From CAINVV01 sp964506325 (GTDB lineage Bacteria > Bacteroidota > Bacteroidia > Bacteroidales > Prolixibacteraceae): a stretch of DNA of 7,942 nt. A program made the translations under genes and the position numbers. Below the pieces are notes generated by a model. The model was given only the letters and a program-made list of their open reading frames with translations. It was not told the DNA's origin and searched no databases. Shown here piece by piece: positions 1-6,552 of this stretch. How positions within the stretch are numbered: position 1 is the first letter of the stretch; each line of letters starts with the position of its first letter. Where the stretch lies: NCBI GenBank assembly GCA_964506325.1, contig CAZDLO010000140.1:1-7942 (forward strand), written 5' to 3'.

Positions 1-230
1 TTAAGGATATGATATTTGATCAATTTTGCCCTTTTTTCCCACTCTTTTCTGGAGGTATATTGCTTTTTCTGAGCATCCAGGAAATCAGCCCCTTCCTTTT
101 CGGTCCAGTATTTGCCAACACACAGCATATTGGCAGGGTTTTTCTCACGCTGTACTGCTTCCTGAGAATTGGCTGAAAAAGTAGAAAACAGGGCTATGGC
201 TGCGAAAAATGAAGTAATTCTGAAGTTCAT
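1..230 (-). CDS. Secreted protein, N-terminal fragment; possible acetylxylan-esterase-like alpha/beta hydrolase (runs off left edge)
   Basis: An open frame starts with ATG at 230-228 and stays open for 76 codons to the edge of the window, so only the N-terminus is visible. Residues 1-22 form a signal peptide: a short polar start, a hydrophobic core (FFAAIALFSTFS) and a likely cleavage site at ANS-QE, so the product is probably exported. The mature part begins with a stretch containing NPANMLCVGKYW, followed by a charged helical segment, KEWEKRAKLIKYHIL. A Trp-Glu-x-Arg-Ala-x-x-Ile helix before the first strand is what I recall from Bacteroidota and planctomycete acetylxylan-esterase-like or dienelactone-hydrolase-like proteins, but no catalytic motif lies inside the window. 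The gene is divergent from the propeller operon across 358 bases, and nothing shows that the two are functionally linked. The start and signal peptide are well supported; the family is a tentative recognition. Confidence 0.6.
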   Translation of the reverse strand, partial: MNFRITSFFAAIALFSTFSANSQEAVQREKNPANMLCVGKYWTEKEGADFLDAQKKQYTSRKEWEKRAKLIKYHIL

Positions 231-335
231 TCTTAAATTGGTTTAATAGTTAATTGGACAGACAAGGACAGGAATACTCCTTAAATAAGCTGAAAAATTT
301 TCCAGAACCGATTAAAACATTCCTGAAAACTGTTG

Positions 336-350
336 TTTGGATGGTCCAAA
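336..350. promoter_or_regulatory. Operator-like palindrome TTTGGA-TGG-TCCAAA
   Basis: The two 6-base arms are perfectly complementary around a 3-base centre. The site lies about 105 bases upstream of the start of the minus-strand gene, a reasonable place for an upstream regulator site, but it overlaps no recognisable promoter element. Six-base arms in AT-rich DNA can arise by chance, so this is a candidate only. Confidence 0.25.
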
Positions 351-530
351 ATAACAAAAAATAGTTAGAATCAGAATTCATTCCGGCAATTTATTTTCCA
401 TCCTGTCCTGATCAAATTCATTGATTATAAATTCTATTTGATTCAAATTGAAATTTTTGGCAAAATAACATAACCATCATACAAAATAATTTAACAATAT
501 TGAATCTGAATAAGGCCCGGAAATCCCTAT

Positions 531-544
531 AGTATTGTAATACT
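531..544. promoter_or_regulatory. Candidate operator 1: palindrome AGTATT-GT-AATACT
   Basis: Perfect 6-base arms surround a 2-base centre. The site overlaps the TTG at 535-537 that I propose as the -33 element for the propeller genes. Its core, GTAT-N4-ATAC, recurs in the adjacent palindrome at 546-562, which begins two bases after this one ends. Two related dyads side by side suggest binding of one dimeric regulator at two sites. The regulator is not encoded in the window. Confidence 0.4.
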
Positions 545-565
545 GATGTATCGTTGATACATTTA
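535..565 (+). promoter_or_regulatory. Candidate Bacteroidota-type promoter for the propeller operon
   Basis: TTG at 535-537 is followed after 20 bases by TACATTTA at 558-565, seven of eight positions of the Bacteroidota -7 consensus TAnnTTTG under the usual -33/-7 spacing. Transcription would begin near 570, leaving a short leader before the ATG at 589. Each element is overlapped by one of the two palindromes. An alternative -7 match, TAGTATTG at 530-537, lacks a well-spaced TTG upstream. Confidence 0.35.
546..562. promoter_or_regulatory. Candidate operator 2: palindrome ATGTATC-GTT-GATACAT
   Basis: Perfect 7-base arms surround a 3-base centre, the strongest dyad in the region. It ends inside the proposed -7 element (558-565), so a bound protein would be expected to block RNA polymerase. 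It shares the GTAT...ATAC half-sites with the neighbouring dyad at 531-544, with centres about 16.5 bases apart. Its form suits a helix-turn-helix dimer such as a GntR- or LacI-type repressor; that assignment is inference. Confidence 0.45.
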
Positions 566-588
566 CAAAAATTATAAAAGCAGATCCT

Positions 589-1806
589 ATGAAAAAACTA
601 GCCGTAATTTTGTATATCGTCGTTTTCCTTTTTCACGTATCCAATGCGCAGGATGCAACAAAATGGAGGGGAGCAAATTCTACAGGTCAATACGCCGTTG
701 ATAAGCTGCTTACTGAATGGCCCGCTGACGGCCCGCAGATCCTCTGGTCGGCTGATGGGCTTGGAATGGGGTTTTCATCACCTGTTATCTCCCAAGAAAA
801 AATCTATGTTACCGGAATGGTTGACGGGCAGGCTGTTTTGTTTGTCCTGGACTTAAACGGGAAAGAACTTCAGCATTTCGATTACGGAAAAGAATTTGTG
901 GAGAGTTACCCCGGATGCAGATCCACACCGACTATTGCAGGAGATCTTGCCTACCTGTTAACCGGGAAGGGTAGACTTGTGTGCCTTGATCTAAAATCGG
1001 GCAAACCGGTTTGGACAAAGGAACTTCTTTCCCAGATGGACGGAGCCAACATAACCTGGGGAATTACGGAATCCATCCTTGTTGACGGAGAGAAACTATT
1101 CTGCACGCCGGGTGGTAAAACCAACAATGTAATGTGCCTTAACAGGATGACCGGCGAGACCATCTGGAATTGCTCCGGACTGGGAGAATTATCGGCATAC
1201 TGCACCCCGTTGCTTGTCAAACTGCCATCGCGGCAGCTGCTTGTTACTCATACTGCAAGCCATGTTCTGGGTATTGATGCCGGAATGGGTAAGTTGCTAT
1301 GGAGTTCTGAACATCCGAACGAATGGTCGGTACATCCAAACACCCCGGTTTATTCTGAAGGTTCTGTTTTAGTTTTCAGCGGTTACGGACAGGGAGCCGA
1401 AAAACTAAAATTAAGTGCTGACGGCAGTTCGGTCACCAAGGAATTTGCAGTCAAAAGCTTTGACAGCAGAATGGGTGGGGCCGTGTTGCTCAACGGCTTT
1501 CTCTACGGATCCGGGGACCAGTCTGACCGTGGCTGGCAATGCATTGACTGGAAAACCGGCGAGAAAAAATATTCTTCAACCCAGGTTGGTAAAGGGGTCA
1601 TAATTGCTGCAAACAACCAGTTGATTGGTTATTCCGAAAAAGGCGAATTGTTTCTTGCCGATGCTTCTCCGGCCGGATTGAAAGTAATCAGTAAGACCAA
1701 GGTGACTATTGGCACGGATCAGCATTGGGCACATCCGGTTATTGACAAGGGTATTTTGTACTTGCGCCATGGGAAAGCCCTGATCGCATACAAAATTTCT
1801 CAATAA
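589..1806 (+). CDS. Secreted PQQ-like beta-propeller protein (paralogue 1)
   Basis: The product is 405 residues. Residues 1-20 are a signal peptide with probable cleavage at SNA-QD, so it acts in the periplasm or beyond. The mature protein is built of repeated PQQ-like/BamB-like blades, each ending in a x-D-x-x-x-G-x-x-x-W type signature: LDLNGKELQ (87-95), CLDLKSGKPVW (132-142), CLNRMTGETIW (183-193), GIDAGMGKLLW (228-238) and CIDWKTGEKKY (318-328). The N-terminal motif WRGANSTGQY (26-35), then WPADGP, is typical of the secreted PQQ-like family of Bacteroidota and Planctomycetota. At about 385 mature residues it is too short for a classical PQQ alcohol dehydrogenase (about 570-600), so a scaffold, binding or uncharacterised role is likelier than quinoprotein catalysis. 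The ATG gives an intact signal peptide. It is the first gene after the candidate promoter and is paralogous to the next gene. The fold is secure; the function is unknown. Confidence 0.9.
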   Translation: MKKLAVILYIVVFLFHVSNAQDATKWRGANSTGQYAVDKLLTEWPADGPQILWSADGLGMGFSSPVISQEKIYVTGMVDGQAVLFVLDLNGKELQHFDYGKEFVESYPGCRSTPTIAGDLAYLLTGKGRLVCLDLKSGKPVWTKELLSQMDGANITWGITESILVDGEKLFCTPGGKTNNVMCLNRMTGETIWNCSGLGELSAYCTPLLVKLPSRQLLVTHTASHVLGIDAGMGKLLWSSEHPNEWSVHPNTPVYSEGSVLVFSGYGQGAEKLKLSADGSSVTKEFAVKSFDSRMGGAVLLNGFLYGSGDQSDRGWQCIDWKTGEKKYSSTQVGKGVIIAANNQLIGYSEKGELFLADASPAGLKVISKTKVTIGTDQHWAHPVIDKGILYLRHGKALIAYKISQ

Positions 1807-1871
1807 TGGCCTGCGGAATTTACTGGAACAGGATACAGGGAAATATATAATTAACATTGTCACAAACTTCT

Positions 1872-3110
1872 ATGAATAAGCTTTCTATCTTAATTGCACT
1901 TACATTTCTGATCCTGAATACCCAGGCTCAGCACATCCAGTTTCGCGGACCTCAAAGGGACGGGAAGTTCCCTGACACAGGTTTACTAAAAACATGGCCT
2001 GACGGTGGACCCCAATTATTGTTAAAAGCTGAGGGCATCGGGAAAGGATTTTCCTCTGTAGTGGCCAATGACAAGTATATTTTCGCTACCGGGATGAAGG
2101 ATACCCTTGATTACCTTTCCTGCATCAATCCGGACGGGAGTATAAAATGGCAGGTTTCCTATGGCCGCTCGTGGCTTAAGTCGTTTCCGGACACAAGAAG
2201 CACTCCTACCATCGACGGAGACCGTATCTATGTTGTAAGTGGCATCGGTGAGCTGAACTGCATCAACATGGAGAACGGCACCGTATTATGGAAAGTGAAT
2301 ACCGACAAGGAATATGAAGCAGACTGGCACAGGTGGGGCGTTTCGGAATCACCCCTGATTCTTGACAACAAGATCATAGTGACACCAACCGGCACCAGAA
2401 CAACGGTGGTGGCCTTCGACAAGATGAACGGCAAGCTGTTGTGGCAGAGTGGACAGGCTGGCGGCCAGCGTTCCTATGTTTCCCCTTCCCTGTTCACCTA
2501 CGGCAAATTCACGTTTGTCCTGGCTGCGACTACCCAATATCTTGTTGCCGTTGACCCCGAAACCGGGAACATCGCCTGGAAATATAAGTACTACGATGAG
2601 AAAAGATATGATGATCCCGGACTGATCTGGACAAACATCCCTACCTGCAAGGGCCGAGACATCTTTCTCTCCATGGGATACAACTACCACAACGTCATGC
2701 TTCAGCTCAATGAGGATGGCTCAGGTGTCACAGAAAAATGGAGCAACGAGGTGCTTGACAACCACCATCATGGCGTCATTGAAAAGGACGGGTTTATGTA
2801 TGGAACAAACTGGGAAAACAACAGCAAAGGGAAATGGGTCTGCATGAACTGGGAGACCGGAGAGACCAAATACGAAACCGAGTGGTTTACAAAAGGAGCC
2901 ATTGTTTACGCAGACGGTCTTTTCTATATCATGGAGGAAAAATCCGGAAACGTCGCATTGCTGAATACCAATCCAGAAAAGTTTGAAATAGTCAGCTCTT
3001 TCAAGCTCAAAGGCGGCAGCGGACCGTTCTGGGCACACCCCTGGATTGCCAACGGAAAATTGTATTTGCGGCATGGAGATGTCCTGTTCGTATATAACAT
3101 CAAAGGCTGA
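1872..3110 (+). CDS. Secreted PQQ-like beta-propeller protein (paralogue 2)
   Basis: The product is 412 residues from the ATG at 1872. An in-frame TTG at 1857 would add five polar residues before a complete signal peptide, so I prefer the ATG. The signal peptide is residues 1-19 (cleavage TQA-QH). Blade signatures appear at CINPDGSIKW (84-93), CINMENGTVLW (130-140), AFDKMNGKLLW (181-191), AVDPETGNIAW (226-236) and CMNWETGETKY (324-334). It aligns along its length with the preceding gene: FRGPQRDGKF, WPDGGPQ, GKGFSS, TRSTPTIDGD, SES and the C-terminal WAHP....G.LYLRHG all have counterparts in the same order. Tandem duplication and divergence is therefore likely. The stretch at 145-165 (ADWHRWGVSESP) and a His-rich NHHHG at 297-301 are distinctive and could mark a binding surface. 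It begins 65 bases after the previous stop with no terminator visible between. Biochemical role unknown. Confidence 0.9.
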   Translation: MNKLSILIALTFLILNTQAQHIQFRGPQRDGKFPDTGLLKTWPDGGPQLLLKAEGIGKGFSSVVANDKYIFATGMKDTLDYLSCINPDGSIKWQVSYGRSWLKSFPDTRSTPTIDGDRIYVVSGIGELNCINMENGTVLWKVNTDKEYEADWHRWGVSESPLILDNKIIVTPTGTRTTVVAFDKMNGKLLWQSGQAGGQRSYVSPSLFTYGKFTFVLAATTQYLVAVDPETGNIAWKYKYYDEKRYDDPGLIWTNIPTCKGRDIFLSMGYNYHNVMLQLNEDGSGVTEKWSNEVLDNHHHGVIEKDGFMYGTNWENNSKGKWVCMNWETGETKYETEWFTKGAIVYADGLFYIMEEKSGNVALLNTNPEKFEIVSSFKLKGGSGPFWAHPWIANGKLYLRHGDVLFVYNIKG

Positions 3111-3156
3111 TGATTTCCGGTTTTAAGGATGCCGTGAAGTGATCCGCTGATTTTGC

Positions 3157-3208
3157 CCTGCTGCAGGAATCCCGGGCAAAAAGGTTCCCGGGGAGTGCCG
3201 ACAGCAGG
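3157..3208. other. Two-part inverted repeat between propeller genes 2 and 3
   Basis: Outer arms CCTGCTG (3157-3163) and CAGCAGG (3202-3208) are perfectly complementary. Between them lie inner arms CCCGGG (3171-3176) and CCCGGG (3187-3192) with a 10-base loop. The RNA could fold as a stem, an internal loop (7 and 9 bases) and a second stem. No T-run follows, so it does not look like an ordinary intrinsic terminator. It may be an RNA-stability or attenuation element, or chance: CCCGGG is self-complementary, which weakens the inner stem as evidence. Confidence 0.35.
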
Positions 3209-3313
3209 TACTCGCAACATCATGGCCAAAGTGCCTGTTTCGATTGACAGTGATGGCCGGTCTTCTCAGCTTCTGATTTGGAATATTTACGCACAATAAT
3301 TTGTGAAGGAAAA

Positions 3314-4729
3314 TTGAAAAAAGAGTTACAATACACCATATGGTTGATCCTTGCCACTCTTCTGATACTGCTGTTCTGGTGGCTTTTTAAGGATCCAACG
3401 GTGAAGTTTACCGAAAGCCTACCCGGGCAGGACAACCGCGGATCGGATTCACTGGTCAGCCAGAATGTCAATATCGGTGAAAATTTTCAGCTTTTCGGTG
3501 ACGCCCCGTCCGACTCAAAATCTTCCTGGACCAATTTCAGGGGCGCCAATTATGATAATATTGTCGCCAATTCCCTTCCCTTAAAAAACAGCTGGACAGG
3601 CAGTCAGCCTGAAATAAACTGGTCCGTCGCACTGGGTGAAGGCCATGCAGGTCCGGCCATTTACAACGGAAAGGTGTATGTCATGGATTATGATGAGGAA
3701 AAACGGGAAGATGCCCTGCGCTGTTTTTCGCTGAAAGACGGGAAAGAGCTGTGGCGCCGGTCCTACCAGGTTAGCCTGAAAAGAAACCACGGCATGTCAC
3801 GGACAGTACCTGCCGTTACCGAAGACTACATTGTTACCATTGGCCCCCGTTGTCACGTGATGTGTGTAAAACGCGAATCGGGCGACCTGGTATGGGGTCT
3901 CGATATGGTAAAGCAGTTCAATACCGAAGTACCTCTATGGTTTACAGGACAATGCCCGATGATTGATCAGAACAGGGTAATCCTTGCACCGGGCGGAACA
4001 GCCATCATGGTCGCCATTGACTGTACCTCGGGAAAAATATTGTGGGAAACTCCCAACCCGGGAAATATGAAGATGTCACATTCATCGATCATGCCCTGGA
4101 CCTTCAAGGGCAAAAAAATGTACGTTTACAGTGCGGTCGGAGGTGTTATAGGCATCTCTGCGGAAGGGGCCGATGAAGGTAAAATACTCTGGCAATCCAC
4201 GGCATGGAATCACGCAGTTGTAGCACCGGCACCCGTCTGCTTTCCTGACGGCAAGATATTCATGAGTGCAGGGTATGGTGCCGGCAGCATGCTGATACAG
4301 GTCTCACCCCCGGAAAACGGGTATGCTGTCAAAGTGCTGAAGGAATACAGTCCGAAGAACGGACTGGCCAGCGAACAGCAGACTCCCGTTGTCTGGAACG
4401 GACTGATATACGGAATTGAACCCAAAGATGCCGGGCCATTGCGCAACCAGCTGATTTGCGTCAGTCCTGAGGATGTAACGAAGATCATCTGGACTTCGGG
4501 CAAGGATGGCCGTTTCGGTCTTGGACCTTACCTGATTGCAGACAATAAAATGTTTGTGCTGAGTGACGACGGCACACTGACGATGATAAAGCCGGATGGA
4601 AAAAAATACATTCAGCTGGGACAGAAAAAACTTTTTGACGGGAATGATGCCTGGGGCCCGATGGCTGTGGCAGACGGAAAACTGATCCTCAGGGATTCAA
4701 AAGCCATGTATTGTGTAACTTTGAACTGA
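3314..4729 (+). CDS. Membrane-anchored PQQ-like beta-propeller protein (paralogue 3), non-ATG start
   Basis: There is no in-frame ATG before the propeller domain, and the frame is closed upstream by TGA at 3251-3253, so translation must use an alternative start. I chose the TTG at 3314: it follows GAAGGA (3305-3310), although the spacing is short, and gives MKKEL plus a single hydrophobic helix (TIWLILATLLILLFWWLF), a clean N-terminal anchor. The TTG at 3278 is the alternative and adds 12 residues. From 3314 the protein is 471 residues. A linker of about 50 residues leads to WTNFRGANYDN and then blades ending in CFSLKDGKELW, CVKRESGDLVW, AIDCTSGKILW and DEGKILWQS. There is no signal-peptidase site after the hydrophobic segment, so it probably stays tethered to the inner membrane, facing the periplasm. 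It is more diverged than the two secreted paralogues (C-terminus GKLILRDSKAMY rather than LYLRHG). Role unknown; membrane tethering fits contact with the iron-sulfur module downstream. Confidence 0.87.
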   Translation: MKKELQYTIWLILATLLILLFWWLFKDPTVKFTESLPGQDNRGSDSLVSQNVNIGENFQLFGDAPSDSKSSWTNFRGANYDNIVANSLPLKNSWTGSQPEINWSVALGEGHAGPAIYNGKVYVMDYDEEKREDALRCFSLKDGKELWRRSYQVSLKRNHGMSRTVPAVTEDYIVTIGPRCHVMCVKRESGDLVWGLDMVKQFNTEVPLWFTGQCPMIDQNRVILAPGGTAIMVAIDCTSGKILWETPNPGNMKMSHSSIMPWTFKGKKMYVYSAVGGVIGISAEGADEGKILWQSTAWNHAVVAPAPVCFPDGKIFMSAGYGAGSMLIQVSPPENGYAVKVLKEYSPKNGLASEQQTPVVWNGLIYGIEPKDAGPLRNQLICVSPEDVTKIIWTSGKDGRFGLGPYLIADNKMFVLSDDGTLTMIKPDGKKYIQLGQKKLFDGNDAWGPMAVADGKLILRDSKAMYCVTLN

Positions 4730-4774
4730 GCAATGCAGAAAAAACCAGATTAATGGTAACTAAAAGATTTTCAA

Positions 4775-5737
4775 ATGAACAGAAAGCAGGTTAATATAGT
4801 TTTGATCCTATTGTCCCTTGCCATTGTTTTCATCATTGCGAAGGACTTTATTGGGAAGAAAGCAGGTAAAAACATTGAAAATCCTTACAAATACGATGTG
4901 GAAGAATACAAAAAGGTGGATACAACAACAGTCCTTTACAAAGAATCCATAACGTTCCCTGTGAAGGAGGAATTACTAACAGGAATTGCCGTTTCAGGAA
5001 ATCTGATCCATATAGTATCGGTAAAGTATCTCCTTACTTACGACTATTCAGGAAACGAATTGTCGAGGACTGAACTTCAGGATACTGCCAATTGCATAAC
5101 CATCGGACCAGGCAACACACTTTGGGTAGGCATGCTCCATTCTGTTTCATCCTTCGACGCAAAGGGAAAGGTGCTGGGCCAATGGAAATCATTTGGCGAA
5201 CGGTCTGTAATTACTTCTCTCGCCGTTACAGACAGCACTGTTTATGTGGCTGATGCAGGCAACAGAATTGTCTACCGGTGCAATTTAAAAGGAGAGGTGT
5301 TGTCGAGGATTGGTGAGAAGGATGAGTCCAAAGGAGTCCCCGGCTACATCATTCCAAGTCCGTATTTCGACCTGGCCATCGATGACAGCGGATTTTTATG
5401 GGTGGCCAATACGGGTCGTCATACCCTTGAAAACTATAACAAGGATGGTTCAATTCGCACTTCCTGGGGAAAAGCTTCCCTCAAAATTGACGGATTTTGC
5501 GGATGCTGCAATCCGGCTGAATTCACCATGCTGCCGGATAATTCCTTTGTAACCAGCGAAAAAGGGATGCCTCGCATCAAGCTTTACGATCAGCATGGGG
5601 TGTTAAAAGGAATCGTAGCCTCTCCGGACATGTTCGGCGATGGTTTCCGTGCCCCGGAAGTTGCAGCGGATGCTGAGGAACGGATATTGGCACTCGATTA
5701 CGACAGGAAACAGGTACGAATTTTTGTAAAAAAATAG
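4775..5737 (+). CDS. Membrane-anchored NHL-type beta-propeller protein with CGCC motif
   Basis: The product is 320 residues. Residues 6-23 form one transmembrane helix (VNIVLILLSLAIVFIIAK) with a positively charged start, giving an inner-membrane anchor with the rest outside. From about residue 65 it has NHL/6-bladed-propeller repeats: VYVADAGNRIVYRCNLKGEV (156-175) and LWVANTGRHTLENYNKDGSI (208-227) are typical blades, with the D/N-x-G-x-x-R/H-x-I core. Residues 241-247 read FCGCCNP, an unusual three-cysteine cluster in an otherwise cysteine-poor protein (other cysteines at 107 and 169). It could bind a metal or form a disulfide. NHL propellers usually bind proteins or ligands. The start follows the previous stop by 45 bases. 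The next gene begins one base after its TAG stop, so it belongs to the same transcript as the two Tat proteins. A partner for the electron-transfer proteins is inferred from context only. Confidence 0.88.
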   Translation: MNRKQVNIVLILLSLAIVFIIAKDFIGKKAGKNIENPYKYDVEEYKKVDTTTVLYKESITFPVKEELLTGIAVSGNLIHIVSVKYLLTYDYSGNELSRTELQDTANCITIGPGNTLWVGMLHSVSSFDAKGKVLGQWKSFGERSVITSLAVTDSTVYVADAGNRIVYRCNLKGEVLSRIGEKDESKGVPGYIIPSPYFDLAIDDSGFLWVANTGRHTLENYNKDGSIRTSWGKASLKIDGFCGCCNPAEFTMLPDNSFVTSEKGMPRIKLYDQHGVLKGIVASPDMFGDGFRAPEVAADAEERILALDYDRKQVRIFVKK

Positions 5738-5738
5738 G

Positions 5739-5966
5739 ATGAGTACAGACAGAAGGGATTTTTTCAGAAGAATCGGGCAGCTTAGCTGCCTGACAGCTCT
5801 CATCGCAGGAACGGGATACCTGGTTGCGGAGAAAAGGATAAGTCTGAATGGCTGCAGCACCAATCAACTTTGCAGCCAATGCCGTAAAATCGAAACGTGC
5901 TCACTGGATGCTGCCAGGGAGCAACGAAAAAATTCATCACCGGGTTTAAGTTCAAATAGCAAATAA
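5739..5966 (+). CDS. Small Tat-signal protein with a four-cysteine cluster
   Basis: The product is 75 residues and I do not recognise a named family. It opens with a twin-arginine motif (DRRDFFRRIG, residues 4-13) and a hydrophobic stretch at about 15-30 (LSCLTALIAGTGYLVA), which together form a Tat signal or signal anchor. The remaining 45 or so residues carry four cysteines at 39, 45, 48 and 54 (C-x5-C-x2-C-x5-C), then a Ser/Asn-rich tail. Tat export implies folding with a cofactor before transport, or export together with a partner, so the cysteines could hold a metal or an iron-sulfur cluster; the spacing is not a classical ferredoxin motif. It lies one base after the NHL gene and one base before the ferredoxin gene, so translational coupling is likely. 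The Tat signal, cysteine pattern and tight spacing argue that it is a real gene despite its size. It may be a maturation or electron-relay partner of the ferredoxin. Confidence 0.8.
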   Translation: MSTDRRDFFRRIGQLSCLTALIAGTGYLVAEKRISLNGCSTNQLCSQCRKIETCSLDAAREQRKNSSPGLSSNSK

Positions 5967-5967
5967 C

Positions 5968-6552
5968 ATGAGTGAGAAGCTGGAACCAAACAACAACAGG
6001 CGCAGGTTTATCAGGACCGGAATGCAGATGGCACTCGCCGGGACACTGATTGGCGTATCCGCCCTTGCGGTTTTCAGGTCGACCGCCAAAGGAATGGTCT
6101 GGCAGATCGATCCGTTTAAATGTGTTCAGTGCGGAAGATGTGCAACGGAATGTGTGATGATGCCTTCAGCAGTCAAGTGCGTTCATGCCCACAATCTATG
6201 TGGATATTGTGACTTGTGCGGCGGATACCTGAAGCCTGATCCTAATGCCAGGAGTACTGCTGCCGAGAACCAATTGTGCCCGACTGCTGCCATTAAGCGC
6301 CAGTACATTGAAGATCCGTACTTTGAATATGTTATAGATGAATCCCTGTGTATTGGCTGTGCCAAGTGTGTGGCAGGATGCACTTCTTTCGGAAACGGCT
6401 CACTGCACCTGCAGATTCGCCACGACCGTTGCAGTAACTGCAATGACTGTGCCATTGCCCGTGTTTGCCCAGCTGAGGCATTCAGCCGTGTTCCGGCGGA
6501 TAAACCCTATATGATCAAGGGCGGGTGGGAAAAGGAGACAAAAGGAGGATGA
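5968..6552 (+). CDS. Tat-exported ferredoxin with four predicted [4Fe-4S] clusters, NapG-like
   Basis: The product is 194 residues. NNRRRFIRTG (8-17) plus a hydrophobic segment (about 20-36) is a Tat signal, so the protein is exported already folded with its clusters. Cysteine groups are 52/55/58/62, 78/81/84/104, 128/131/134/138 and 155/158/161/167. The last cysteine of the second and fourth groups is followed by proline (CP at 104 and 167). This gives two bacterial-ferredoxin-like pairs, in which the first three cysteines of one group share the last cysteine of its partner, for four clusters in all. The layout matches NapG/NosG/DmsB-type electron-transfer subunits. Its partner is very probably the NapH-like membrane protein encoded next, which would pass electrons from menaquinol. 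Cys71 is extra and unassigned. It starts one base after the previous stop. The stop codon TGA (6550-6552) is completed by the first heptamer of a repeat array. The family-level call is strong; the electron acceptor is unknown. Confidence 0.9.
   Translation: MSEKLEPNNNRRRFIRTGMQMALAGTLIGVSALAVFRSTAKGMVWQIDPFKCVQCGRCATECVMMPSAVKCVHAHNLCGYCDLCGGYLKPDPNARSTAAENQLCPTAAIKRQYIEDPYFEYVIDESLCIGCAKCVAGCTSFGNGSLHLQIRHDRCSNCNDCAIARVCPAEAFSRVPADKPYMIKGGWEKETKGG

Larger units (their letters stand above)
231..588. other. Divergent intergenic region, AT-rich, no gene
   Basis: This stretch separates the minus-strand esterase-like gene from the plus-strand propeller genes. I found no convincing coding frame and no RNA gene. 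It is strongly AT-rich, as expected for a Bacteroidota regulatory region. It contains three near-perfect palindromes (336-350, 531-544, 546-562) and a candidate plus-strand promoter at 535-565, listed separately. A short palindrome TTCAAATTGAA at 442-452 is also present but is weak given the base composition. I could not place a convincing promoter for the minus-strand gene. Confidence 0.7.

Noticed and set aside
1857..1871. TTG at 1857 as the start of the second propeller gene
   Set aside because: It would put five polar residues before a complete signal peptide that begins at the ATG at 1872.
951..2690. Minus-strand open frames at 951-1220, 2228-2434 and 2349-2690
   Set aside because: They lie wholly within strong plus-strand propeller genes and their translations show no domain, signal peptide or plausible composition.
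3171..3192. Intrinsic terminator after the second propeller gene
   Set aside because: The CCCGGG stem is not followed by a T-run and the arms are self-complementary, so a terminator is not supported.
2721..3471. Minus-strand open frames at 2721-3074, 2924-3229 and 3220-3471
   Set aside because: They overlap the plus-strand genes or the gap between them and their products look like antisense translation; no supporting motif.
589..4729. The propeller genes as PQQ-dependent alcohol or sugar dehydrogenases
   Set aside because: At roughly 385-470 residues they are too short for the classical enzymes of about 570-600 residues or more, and I could not identify a catalytic site. BamB-like or PQQ-like repeat protein is the safer call.
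5577..5879. Overlapping minus-strand open frames across the NHL gene end and the small Tat gene
   Set aside because: The plus-strand genes here have Tat and propeller signatures and one-base spacing; the antisense products have none.
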